Source: Amborella trichopoda
Taxonomy: Eukaryota > Streptophyta > Magnoliopsida > Amborellales > Amborellaceae
Assembly: GCF_000471905.2 (NCBI RefSeq)
Contig: NW_006495933.1
Span: 1,081,294 to 1,145,293 of the forward strand
Length of the DNA: 64,000 bases
Direction of reading: 5' to 3'
The notes beneath the pieces were generated by a model, which made no database searches, was not told the DNA's origin, and saw nothing but the letters and a program-made list of their open reading frames with translations. Both the position numbers and the translations under genes were made by a program. Below, piece after piece: positions 22,020 to 33,884 of this stretch (positions within the stretch are counted from its first letter, which is position 1; the number at the start of each line of letters is the position of its first letter).

Positions 22020-24270
22020 TGACACCCCTACGTCTTCGGGTATGCCCACCAACTTGAGATAGTGCATGATTGTCGGTAGGGCTAGATCATTTGCTTTTCT
22101 TTCCCCCTGCCGGAGGAGGAGCAACCGCTTCATAACTCCCTCCTTAAGAAGGGCCTCCAGTCAGTCTATTATGAGGACCACTCCCGATCAGTGCATTCAA
22201 ATCTTGAATGGGACGCCCCTCATGAAATGGCACTTTTCGGCCCTCACTCCATTCAAATACAGAACTAAGTTTATCAAAGATGCTCCCAGTTCTCTGTTTC
22301 ATGGTGAGGAATTACGGCGAGGTGTCATCGGCCGCTATCTCTCGAGGAATCCCTAAAGCTTGCCAGTTCGAGGGATATCCCAAAACAAAAACCTCGCTAA
22401 GAGCAGGAGTGTCCACCAGCCTCCTCAGTCTGGTCTCCTTGCGCTAGTTGTCGTCCCTTCCTTTCTAAAGGTGAACCTCATCCCAGTATCCTTTGCTAGT
22501 GATTCTCCACCATTTTGCATAAGCCTAGGTCATTCGGACCCTTTTGCCAAAGTGAGGTATCACATACTTGCTTATCTCTGTCATCTCTAGACACGTGGAC
22601 CAAGCGGTCCGTATGTGTCTTGGAAGCCAGCATTCATGAAGAGTCCTAAGCTCTTCCGTTTTCCCCATGTTAATCTTGCCCTTGGCACTTTTCAAAAATA
22701 CGGAGAAGTGGCAGCTTTGATCAAGCCCATGCTGACGGGCTAAGCGATGAGGGAAATACCCTTCCAATCTAGCATTGTGAGGGGTTCGATAGGGTAAAAC
22801 GCCCCCTTTAACGCTCAGGATGAACATGAGCTCCTTAATTGTAGTAGGAGTACCATCCAGTTCCTTCCCTAACTCATCAATGAAAGTAGGATCGGTGAAG
22901 CTGCCAACCGAAATGAGACATGTCGCATATTCAAGGAGTCATCCCCAAATAAGCCATGAGCTTCCCTCGGGCAACGGAAGATAGCCTTCTGGCCAGCAAT
23001 CCTCATCAAGAAGGGGCATATCTTATCTCCTGAGCCTTGGCTTCTGACATAAGTGGCAGGGAAAGAGGCCCCTAGCCACCCATATACATAATGGATGGGG
23101 AACGAAGTCTTAAAATCCCCAGGGAATGCTTCTCCTTCGACAATGCCATTCCCTTCCTCCATGCCTTTGTAAGCTTCCCGCGAGAGAAGGCCCCCAATCC
23201 ATGGTATATATTACACAAAATAGGTTGGGCAAGGGCATACTCACGCCCTCTTGCCATGTCGCAGGCCACATAAAATGTGCCTCGACGAATGTCATCTGCC
23301 CCCCCCAGGGAGCAATAACTTGCATAAAAATAAGGCCAAATATGCGGCCAAGAAGACGTAGTCATCACTGGTCTCGGATTGATAGATGGGAGGCGTCCCC
23401 TTTATGACTGCTTTCCCTTTCCCTCTTGGAGTACCTCAACCACTTTCAGGGTAGTCCCCGCAGAAGAATTTCACCCATTTGGTGAAGGTTACCCAACCAT
23501 TACTAAACTGGGCATGGAGCAATTGGTAGACCTCAAAAGCCTTTCGAAGACTAGTTGTCGGCTCTTCCCTCCCCAAGTTAGCACGATAAAAAATGACAGA
23601 GTTTTGGGGGACAAACTCATCATATATGGGCCCGATCAGTGAAAGGTCCCCAATAAAATGAAGATATAGCAAAGAGATTCCTGCTTCCCCAAGCCCGAGG
23701 AGCCAGGTATTGCTAACATGGCTCTATGTCTCGAGAAGTACCTTGACAATGTTGGAGCACGGATCATAGTAGTTGGCCAAGCATTGAACCGCTGCTAGCA
23801 GAGAAGCGCGTTCAAGAATGCTTCTATGCGACACCAACACCCCAGTGGTCCAGGAAGTATCCCTTTAAAAATTGGTGCTCCCCCTGTATTCGAAGGCCTT
23901 TCCCTTACCATATTAGCCCGTTTGTTTGCACCATTCACTTTCCTAGGGTGGGCAAGTTCTCCCTAGAAGCTATGTTCCTGTGCAGAAGCGCTATCCCTTC
24001 TTCAGTACTGACGTTGTCGTCATTGTCCTCTCGGACTTCAAAACAAAACAGGTTAGTGATGAAAGTAACACTGAGAGGCCACTCTGGTTTGTATACTGGC
24101 TCTGTCAGCCAAATGGGCTCCCCCCTTACTAAAGACTCAGGTAAAATCATTGGTGCCGACCTCCCCTCCCCTTTGAAGATTCTTTATGTTAGGAATTTGC
24201 TAAGAAGACTCAACCATTATAAAGGGCTCAAAGATTTACCTCGAATGAAAATGGCTAAGGGCACTGGATA
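22020..24270 (-). pseudogene. plant mobile domain (PMD) protein, degenerate
   Basis: PMD (aminotransferase-like mobile domain) proteins occur as host genes and as genes carried by plant Ty3/gypsy and Mutator-like elements. Their molecular role is unsettled. On the minus strand the order is: an N-terminal part at 23935-24150 (VYKPEWPLSVTFITNLFCFE); 23436-23672 (FSNGWVTFTKWVKFFCGD); 23072-23368 with WPHIWPYFYASYCSLGGADD and the characteristic FYVACDMARGREYALAQPIL followed by CNIYHGLGAFSRG; and 22525-22827 with YFPHRLARQHGLDQ and HIRTAW. The MARG..AL..PIL..IYHGL and RLARQHGLDQ patterns are why I call PMD. At least four frame changes and several stops break it. Confidence 0.72.
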
Positions 24271-24299
24271 AGCGCCAACTATGTCTTTAGTGGCTAAAG

Positions 24300-24625
24300 T
24301 TTCGGCTGTATTGTCAAAGGTCTAGCGCCGACTGTGTTTTCAGAATCCTAGCACCGATTGCGTATACAAAAGTCTAGCAACGGCAGTGTTTACCAACACT
24401 TGCCGTCGGTTGTGTCTTCTAACACTTTGCATCGGTTGTGTCTACCAACGCCTGCCACCGACTGTGTCTGCTAACACTTAGAGCCGACTGTGTTTACCAA
24501 CCCTTGCCGCCTACTGTGTCTGCTAACACTTAGCGCTGATTGTGTTTACCAATGCCTATCGCCAATTATGTCTATCAATGCTTAGCACTGGTTGTGTTTG
24601 CCAATGACTAGTGTTGCCTGTGTTT
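24300..24625. repeat. ~29-bp repeats with CGCCGACTGTG words
   Basis: About eleven copies of TAGCGCCGACTGTGTTTACC-like units alternating with AACACTT spacers. They lie between the Y leader of unit D and the PMD cassette, as the 5530-5830 repeats lie after the Y leader of unit A. Confidence 0.85.
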
Positions 24626-24639
24626 TCAAAAGAACAATT

Positions 24640-25215
24640 GCCGCCCAAATCTCCCACATGTGCTACAGATTCTACATGTGTCACCTTGAGCTCTGTCATG
24701 CCGCCTGACAACTGTTCTCCTGCCTACAATCGTCCAGCTTCAGTGACGGTCCACCTCCTTACGCCCTTCAGATTCCCACCGAAAACTCTCTTCACTGTCT
24801 AGAAACGTCTGCAACTTCTTACCAATACACTGGGAAACCACTTACACTCATCGAAATACTACGAAAACTAGTGGAAAACCTTGGACAGCCTATTGCTGCA
24901 ACTTCTACCTCTTCCTCCCTTTGCCAGGACCCGTAAAACTTTAGCCGAAGTTCCCCTACGTCTAGGTGAACTCACTACAAGCTCCTGCAACCCTGACGAA
25001 ACTTCGGCAAACTCCCTAGTTGCATTGCCATGGCCCATAACTCCTGCAAGGCATAGTCTTCCCTGCTTGCCGCTATCGGAATCTTCTGTTGCCGCTATCG
25101 GAATCTCCTGCGTGTTTACCAAAGCTCCTCCCAGAAACCACCTTCTCACCGTTAAGCTTTTTTTTTACTTTAAGTTTTTTTTACCTTCGGTGAAAAAGTG
25201 AAAATGGAGGTTACC
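24640..25215 (-). other. Y-side leader of unit D
   Basis: Minus-strand leader between the TATA box and the 29-bp repeats, alignable in character with 4931-5529 and 11705-12030. It holds a 93-codon minus frame at 24868-25149 (starting MRRWFLGGALVNTQ), but the equivalent frame is not kept in the other copies, so I do not call a gene. Confidence 0.5.
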
Positions 25216-25218
25216 CCC

Positions 25219-25226
25219 TTTATATA
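25219..25226 (-). promoter_or_regulatory. Y-side TATA box of unit D
   Basis: The minus strand reads TATATAAAGGGGGTAACC then TCCATTTTCACT, nearly identical to the block at 4921-4950. It faces the PMD cassette about 1 kb away, making it the plausible promoter for that cassette. Confidence 0.7.
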
Positions 25227-25229
25227 GGT

Positions 25230-25435
25230 GGATCCTTCCGGCAAATGCCCCTTGCAAAAATACAAATTTGTAATACAAATTTGTAATAGAAATGTATCAC
25301 ATAATAGTACATTAGTAATACAACTGTAATATTACATTTAATATAATTGTAATATTATATTTATAACAAATTTGTAATACGAATTTGTATTACAATTGTA
25401 ATACACTTTTATTACATTTGTAACAAATGAGTGGC
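25230..25435. other. AT-rich spacer with TACAAATTTGTAATA words
   Basis: Short inverted words (ACAAATTTGT) repeated several times, between the Y TATA box and the 178-bp satellite. No gene. Confidence 0.7.
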
Positions 25436-25439
25436 AAAA

Positions 25440-28400
25440 AAAAACAACACAGCTTTCGCGAGAATCGCAAGCTTTCTGTTGAGCGCACGCAGTGCGCATC
25501 TGCACTAAACTTCGTACGGAGCACAATTTGGTGGCACTTCTTGCACATATGTTTGGGGGAATGTGGGGCAAATAGTAGGGTGCATAATTGTGCACATGCT
25601 GCCACCATTGCGCGTAAAAAAACGGCACGGCTTTCGTGCGAATCGCACGCATTGAGTTGAGCGTGCACGGTGTGCACGTGCACTAAACATCGTGAGCGTA
25701 ATTATGTGGAACTTATTGCACACGTGTTTGAGGGAATGTGGGTAAAATAGTAGAGTGCACAATTGTGCACAATTCGCCACATTTGCTCGCAAAAAAACGA
25801 CACGGTTTTCGCGTAAATGGCACGCATTGAGTTGAGCGCACACTGTGCGCATGTGCACTAAACTTCGTACGGAAGGCAATTTGGTGGAACTTTTTGAGCA
25901 ACTGTTTGGGGAACGTGGGGAAAAAAGTAGGGTGCACAATTGTGCACAAGCCGCCACAATTGCGCGCAACAAAACAACATGATTTTTGTGAGAATCGCAC
26001 GCGTCGAGTTGAGCGCGCGTGGTGGCATGTGCACTAAAATTCGTATGGAGGGCAATTTGGTGGAACTTCTTGCGCACGTGTTAGGGAGAACGTGGGGCAA
26101 ATAGTTGGGTGCACAATTGTGCTCAAGCCGCCACAACTGGGCGCAAAAAAACATCACGATTTTCACACAAATCGCACACGTTGAGTTGAGCACGCAGTGC
26201 GCATGTGTACTAAATGTTATACGGACGACAATTTGTTGTCACTTCATACGCACATGTTTGGGGCAACATGGGGAAAATAGTAGGGTGCCCACATGCCACC
26301 ACAATTGTGCGTAAAAAAAGGCACGGTCTTCTTGCGAATCGCACGTGTTGAGTTGAGCACGCACGGTGCGCATGTGCACTTGACTTTGTATGGAGGGAAT
26401 TTTTGTGACGCTTCTTGCACACGTGTTTTAGGCAACATGAGGCAAATAGTAGGGTGCACAATGGTGCACAATCTGCCAAAATTGCGAGCAAAAAAATGAC
26501 ACGATTTTCGCGCGAACCGCACATGTTGAGTTGAGCGTGCGCGTTGCGCATGTGCACTAAACTTCGTACGGGGGGCAATTTGGTGGCACTTCTTACGCCT
26601 GTATTTGGGGGAACATGGGGTAAATAATAGGTTTCACAATTGTGCACAAGCCGCCACAATTGCGCCAAACAAAACGACACGGTTTTCGCATGAATTGCAC
26701 CCATTGAGTTAAGCACGTAGCGCGCATGTGCACTAAACGATGTACGGAGGGCAATTTGGTGGCACTTCTTATGCACATGTTTGGGGGAACACGGGAAAAA
26801 TAGAAAGGTGCATAATTGTGCTCAAGCCACCACAATTGTGCGTAAAAAAATGGCAAGGTTTTCGTGTGAATCTCTCACGTATAATTGCGCGGGTGGGGTG
26901 CGCATGTGCTAGAAACTTCGTCTGAAGGGAAATTTAGTGGCACTTCTTGCGCACGTGTTTTGGGGAACATGGGAAAATAGTTGGGTGCAAAATTGTGCAC
27001 AAGCCGCCACAGTTGCACACAAAAAAATGCCACGGTTTTTGTCGTGCGATTTAGGTTGATCGTACACTAACCTTCATATGGAGGGAAATTTGGTGGCACT
27101 TCTTGCGCATGAGTTTTGGGGAACATGGGGCAAATAGTAGGGTGCACATTGGTGCAGAAGCTGCCACAATTGCGCACAAAAAAAGACACGATTTTTGCCC
27201 TAATCGCAAGCGTTCAGTTGAACGCGCGCAGTGCGCATGTGTACTAAACTTCATACGGAGAAAACTTTGGCGGCACTTCTTGTGCACGTGTTTGGGGAAA
27301 CATGGGGCAAATAGTAAGGTGCACATTTTTGCACAAGGTGTCACAATTGTGCGCAAAAAAACAGCTCGGTTTTCGTGCGAATGGCACGCGTTGAGTTGAG
27401 CTCGCGTAGAGCATATACACTAAATTTTGTGCGGCAGTCAATTTGGTGGAAATTCTTGCGCACGTGTTTGGGGAAACGTGGGGAAAATAGTAGGGTGCAC
27501 AATTGTGCACAAGCCACCACAATTGCATGCCAAAAAACGGCAGGTTTTTCTCGCAAATCGTACGAGTTGAGTTGAGAGCGCACGGTGCGCATGTGCACTA
27601 AACTTCGCACAGAGGGCAATTTGGTGGCACTTCTTGCGCACGTGTTTGGGGGAATGTGGGGCAAATAGTAAAGTGCACAATTGTGCCCAAGCCGCGACAA
27701 TTGCGCCTAAAAAATTGGCATAGTTTTCGCATGAATGACATGTGTTGAGTTGAGCGTTCGTGGTGCGCATGTGCTCCAAACTGTGTACATAGGGAAATTT
27801 GGTGGCACTTCGTGCGCATGTGTTTGGTGCAACGTGGGGAAAATAGTAGGGTGCACAATTGTTCATAGATCGCGCGTGGTGTGCATATGCACTAAACTTC
27901 GTACGAAGCAAACTTTGGTGGAACTTCTTGCGCACTTGTTTGGTGGAACGTGGGGCAATAAGTAGGGTGCTCAATGGTGCATAAGCTGCAAAAATTGCAC
28001 GCAAAGAAATGGCACGGTTTTTGCGCGAATCGCAAGCATTGAGTCGAGCGAGCGTGGTGCGCATGTGCACTAAACTTCGTACGGAGGAACATTTGGTGGC
28101 ACTTCATGCGCATGTGTTTGAGGGAACGTGGGGTATATACTAGGGTACACAATTGCGTGCATTAAAATGGCACGGTTTTCACTTGAACAGCACGCGTTGG
28201 GTTTAGCGTGCGTGGTGCGAATGTGCTCTAAACTCCATACGGAGGGAAATTTGGCGACAGTTCTTACACACGTGTTTGGAGGAATGCGGAAAAATAGTAG
28301 GGTACACGATATTGTTAGAGCCGCCACAATTGCATGAAAAAAATGGCACGACCTTCTCGTGAATCGCACTCGTTGATTGAGCATACGCGGTAGGCATGTG
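25440..28400 (-). repeat. ~178-bp satellite array, about 16-17 monomers
   Basis: Recurring landmarks (GAGTTGAGCG, GTGCACTAAACTTCGTACGG, GGCAATTTGGTGGCACTTCT, GTAGGGTGCACAATTGTGCAC, CCGCCACAATTGCG) return about every 175-180 bp, for instance GAGTTGAG near 25654, 25829, 26007, 26182, 26350, 26528 and 26707. One monomer near 27840-27900 is shortened. Each monomer carries the palindrome GTGCACAATTGTGCAC or a variant. The minus-strand frames (up to 210 codons) are satellite artefacts: the period leaves remainder 1 on division by 3, so a frame runs through about three monomers before reaching the shared stop. Confidence 0.93.
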
Positions 28401-29026
28401 CATTAAACCAGCTCAGCCCTAGTTTACACTGCATGATAAAAAAGCCTCGGTCCATACAGTATGACTCAAAACTGCTCAGCCTCGGCCCATACTGCATGAC
28501 CCTAAAATGCTCAATCTCAGTCCATACTGCATGACCTTAAACTGCTCAGCCTCAGTACATACTGAATGACCCTAAACTGCTCAGACTCGATCCATACTGC
28601 TTGACCCTAAACTGCTCCTCCTCGGTCCATACTGCATGACCTTAAACTTCTCAGCCTTGGTTCACGATGCATGACCCTTAACTGCTCAGCCTCGGTCCCT
28701 ACTACAAGACCCTGAACTGCTTGAGCCTCGGTCCATACTGCATGACCCTAAACTGCTCAGCCTCGGTGCATACTGGTTGACCCTAAACTGCTCAGCCTCA
28801 GTCCACACTGCATGACCATAAAGCCTCGGTCCCTACTGCATGACCCTAAACTGCTCAGCCTTGGTCCATACTACGTGACCCTAAAATGCTCAACCTTAGT
28901 CCATATTGCATGACCCTAAACAGCTCATCCTAGGTCCACACTATATGAACCAATGCTGCTCTACCTGGGTCCATACAGCCTAAACTACTCAGCCTCGGTC
29001 CATACTGCATGACACTAAACTGCTCC
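28401..29026 (-). repeat. 35-bp minisatellite, minus orientation, part 1
   Basis: Units with the minus-strand words TTTAGGGTCATGCAG and GGACCGAGGCTGAGCAG, shown on the plus strand as CATGACCCTAAACTGCTCAG and CCTCGGTCCATACTG. About 18 copies before the gap. Confidence 0.95.
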
Positions 29027-29887
29027 NNNNNNNNNNNNNNNNNNNNNNNNNNNNNNNNNNNNNNNNNNNNNNNNNNNNNNNNNNNNNNNNNNNNNNNNNN
29101 NNNNNNNNNNNNNNNNNNNNNNNNNNNNNNNNNNNNNNNNNNNNNNNNNNNNNNNNNNNNNNNNNNNNNNNNNNNNNNNNNNNNNNNNNNNNNNNNNNNN
29201 NNNNNNNNNNNNNNNNNNNNNNNNNNNNNNNNNNNNNNNNNNNNNNNNNNNNNNNNNNNNNNNNNNNNNNNNNNNNNNNNNNNNNNNNNNNNNNNNNNNN
29301 NNNNNNNNNNNNNNNNNNNNNNNNNNNNNNNNNNNNNNNNNNNNNNNNNNNNNNNNNNNNNNNNNNNNNNNNNNNNNNNNNNNNNNNNNNNNNNNNNNNN
29401 NNNNNNNNNNNNNNNNNNNNNNNNNNNNNNNNNNNNNNNNNNNNNNNNNNNNNNNNNNNNNNNNNNNNNNNNNNNNNNNNNNNNNNNNNNNNNNNNNNNN
29501 NNNNNNNNNNNNNNNNNNNNNNNNNNNNNNNNNNNNNNNNNNNNNNNNNNNNNNNNNNNNNNNNNNNNNNNNNNNNNNNNNNNNNNNNNNNNNNNNNNNN
29601 NNNNNNNNNNNNNNNNNNNNNNNNNNNNNNNNNNNNNNNNNNNNNNNNNNNNNNNNNNNNNNNNNNNNNNNNNNNNNNNNNNNNNNNNNNNNNNNNNNNN
29701 NNNNNNNNNNNNNNNNNNNNNNNNNNNNNNNNNNNNNNNNNNNNNNNNNNNNNNNNNNNNNNNNNNNNNNNNNNNNNNNNNNNNNNNNNNNNNNNNNNNN
29801 NNNNNNNNNNNNNNNNNNNNNNNNNNNNNNNNNNNNNNNNNNNNNNNNNNNNNNNNNNNNNNNNNNNNNNNNNNNNNNNNNNNNNNN
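29027..29887. other. assembly gap (861 N)
   Basis: A run of N with the 35-bp minisatellite in the same orientation on both sides, so the missing sequence is probably more of the same array. The two long reading frames spanning it are meaningless. Confidence 0.98.
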
Positions 29888-30250
29888 GCTCATCCTCAGT
29901 CTACTCTGCATGGTCATAATGCCTCGGTCCATACTGCATGACTCTAAACTGCTTAGCCTCGGCCCATACTGCATGACCCTAAAATGCTCAACCTCGGTTC
30001 GTACTGCCTAAGCTGCTCAGGCTCAGTATATACTGTATGACCCTAAACTGCTCAGGCTCGGTCCATACTGCATGACCCTAAACTGCTTAGCCTTAGTTCA
30101 TGCTGCATGACCCTTAACTGCCCAGCCTCGGTCCATACTGTCAGACCCTAAACTGCTCTGCCTTGGTCCATACTACATGACCCTGAAATACTTAGTCTCG
30201 GTCCATACTACATGACCCATAACTGGTCACCCTCCTTACATATGGCATCA
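29888..30250 (-). repeat. 35-bp minisatellite, minus orientation, part 2
   Basis: About ten further units continuing the array beyond the gap, ending at a degenerate unit CATCACCCTAAACGAATC. Confidence 0.93.
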
Positions 30251-30272
30251 CCCTAAACGAATCCACGAGTTT

Positions 30273-30322
30273 GAGGTCCATGCAGTACCAACACATAATA
30301 GCATTTGTACTGCATGGACCTC
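30273..30322. repeat. perfect 16-bp hairpin at the minisatellite/microsatellite junction
   Basis: Arms GAGGTCCATGCAGTAC (30273-30288) and GTACTGCATGGACCTC (30307-30322) with an 18-base loop. A third partial arm (GGAGGTCCATGCAC) follows at 30326. The arms contain minisatellite words (GTCCATGCAGT). Confidence 0.9.
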
Positions 30323-30334
30323 GCTTGGAGGTCC

Positions 30335-33300
30335 ATGCACATACATTGATCTAGTATGTATGTACTACGTACGGTTTAGGGTCATGCAATATGGACCGAG
30401 GCAGAGCAGTTTCGGCTGAGCAGTTTAGGGTTGTATGTAGTACATACATGTATGTAGAATGTATGTAGTATGTATGTACTACATATTACATACATGTATG
30501 TAGTATGTATGTTGTATGTATATACATACAGTTTAGGGTTGGTCCATACTGCATGACCCTACATACTATGTACATACATGTATGTACATACATACTATGT
30601 TTGTAGTACAGTATGTAGTATGTACATACTACATATTGTATGTACATACTACATGTTGTATGCACATAGTATATAGTACATATATAATATGTTTGTACTA
30701 CATATGTAGTACATAGTATGTACTACATAGTATGTAGTACTACATAGTAGGTAGTACATATTATGTATGTAGTCCTACATATGTTGTACTATGTAGTATT
30801 TGGTTGTAGTACTACATATGTAGTACTATGTAGTGCATAATATGTACACATACAACCATATGTAGTACTACTATGTATTATATACAACCATATGTAGTAT
30901 TACTATGTACTACATAGTATGTACTATGTACTATAACCATAAGTAGTACATACTTTGTAGTACTACATGTAGTATGCAGTACTACATGCTATGTAGTACT
31001 ATTATGTACATACTATGTACATACTACATAGTACTACATGTAGTGCTATGTATGTACTATGTACTACATAGTATGTACATACTATGTAGTACTAGTACAT
31101 GCATACTAGTTCATAGTATGTACTAGTACTACATAGTGCATATGTACATACTAGTACATACTACATACTACATAATACTAGTATGTTGTAGTAATACTAT
31201 ATAGTATGTACAATGTACATACATCGTACATAGTATGTACATATGTAAGTACATAGTATATACATATATATGTACATATGTATATATGTATGTACATAGT
31301 ATGTTATGTACTATACATAGTATGTTATGTACTATGTAGTGCATAGTACTAGTATGTACATATGTACTACATACTACATATTTACTACATACTAGTACTA
31401 CATAGTACTACATATGTAGTACTATGAAGTACATACATAATATGTATATGTACTACATAGTACATAGTATGTACTATGTAGTACACAGTACTAGTTATGT
31501 ATGTAGTACATAATACTATGTAGTACATAATATGTAGTACTATGTACTACATATGTAGTACATAGTACTATATAGTACATAGTATGCAGTACATAGTACT
31601 ACATATATAGTACTATGTACTACATATGTAGTACATAGTACTACATACATGTAGTATGTAGTTTATGCTATATGTAAATATGTACTACATATGTACACAG
31701 TACTATGTATCTAGTACATATGTAGTATTACGTACTACATACTATGTGTACATATGTAGTACTATGTACTATGTACTATGTACTACATATGTACATGTAC
31801 TATGTACATATATGTACATGTATGTATGTACTATGTACTATGTACTATGTACTACATATGTAGTACTATGTAGTACATAGTACTACTATATGTAGTACAT
31901 CGCATGTACTATATGTAGTATATGTACATAGTTCTATATGTACATATGTACTATGTACTTATATACATAGTACACATATATAAATGTACTACTAGTAGTC
32001 CATGTACATGTACTACTAGTACATATGTACTAGAAGTACAAGTACATGGATTACTAGTAGATATGTACTAGTAGTACATGTAAATATGTACAAATGTATA
32101 AGTAGTACATGTATGTACTATGTACATATGTAGTATGTACTAGTATGTACTACTAGTACTAGTAGTATGTACTACTAGTACTAATAGTATAAGTACATAC
32201 TAGTATTAGTATGTAGTACTTACTAGTAGTAGCAGTATGCACTAATACTACTAGTATGTACTAATACTACTAGTACTACTACTACTACTACTATTAGTAC
32301 GTACATACTAGTAGTACTATATACATTCTACTAGTAGTATGTACGTACTAGTAGTGGTACTAGTATGTACATACTAATAGTATGTACTACTACTAGTAGT
32401 AGTAATAGTACTACTAGTATGTACTAGTAGTAGTAGTACTCCTATTAATAGTAATACTCTTAGTACTAGTAGTAGTACTCTTAGTACTAGTAGTAGTAGT
32501 AATACTACTAGTAGTATGTACTAGTACTACTAGTATGTATTAGTACTACTAGTGTGTACTAGTACATATGTACTACTAGAACTAGTACATATGTAGTACT
32601 AGTAGTACTAGTGTGACTAGTATGTACTACAAGTACTACTAGTAGTACTACATGCTAGTATGTAGTAGTACTACTTGTACTACTAGTAGTACTAGTACTA
32701 GTACATATGTAGTATATACTAGTGCGAGTAGTAGTACATACTACTAGTACCACTCTACTAGTACATATGTACTTGTACTACTACTAGTACTATGTACTAG
32801 TACTACTTTGAGCAGTACTACATTCTAGTATATAGTACTAGTACATAGTAGTACTAGTACTGGTACATACTAGTACATACTAGTACATACTAGTACTACA
32901 TAGTACATACTAATAGTATGTACTACTAGTTCTACTAGTAGTACATACTAGTAGTACTCGTAGTACATACTAGTAGTACGTACTTGTAGTATGTACTACT
33001 AGTATGTACTACTAGTACAATAGTACTACATACGTACTCTTACTAGTCTGTATTACTAGTACTACTAGAACTACTACTACATATGTACATCTACTCGTAG
33101 TACATACTACTATTAGTAGTACTAGTACTACATAGCACTACTTGTAGTAGTATTGTGTAATATTACATATGTAGTAATACTAGTAGTAGTACTATGTAGT
33201 ACGTATGTACTACTAGTACTAGTAGTACTATGTACTGCATACCTATGTATTATTAGTAGTACTACATATGTATGTACTAGTAGTACATATGTATGCAGTA

Positions 33301-33884
33301 CATATGTAGTACTATTAATACAAGTATGTACTATGCAGTACATTTGTACTAGTAGTACTACTAATACTAGTATATACTATGTAGTACATATGTACTAGTA
33401 GTACATATTACATAGTACTACTAGTACTAGTACTCATATGTGCTAGTGCATATGTACACATATGTACATGTACTGCTAGTAGTATATAGTACATAGTACA
33501 TATGTGCTATATACATGTACATATGTACTACTAGTAGCACATAGTACATATGTACTAGTATATACATGTACTACATGTACTACATGTACTACATTGTATA
33601 TACACATGTGTACATAGGTACTACTTGTACATGTGTACATATGGTATACATATGTACTAAATATGTACTAGTACATATGTACATGTGCACGTATGTACTA
33701 TGTACTAGGACATGTACTACTAGTACATATGTAAACATGTGTACTAGTAGTACATACTACATATGTACTAGTATGTACTAGTAGTACATGTACTACTACA
33801 TAGTACACATGTACTAGTACACATATGTACTAGTAGTACATACTACATATGTACTAGTATTACATATGTACACATGTAGTACTG
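30335..33884. repeat. microsatellite of TACATA/GTATGT and TAGTAC words
   Basis: About 3.5 kb built from short palindromic words (GTAC, CTAG, CATATG, TACATATGTA), at first without strict period. From about 32100 it becomes increasingly (TAG/TAC)n. Two plus-oriented minisatellite units (30366-30436) and a small fold-back (30528-30560) are embedded near its left end. Tyr/Val/Ser-rich frames (31665-31880 and others) are artefacts. Confidence 0.95.

Noticed and set aside
25505-28403. Many Cys/His/Arg-rich reading frames, up to 210 codons, on the minus strand
   Set aside because: They repeat with the 178-bp satellite and rotate through frames; no known protein family.
29009-29974. Frames of about 310 codons spanning the gap
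   Set aside because: They consist of unknown bases; no information.
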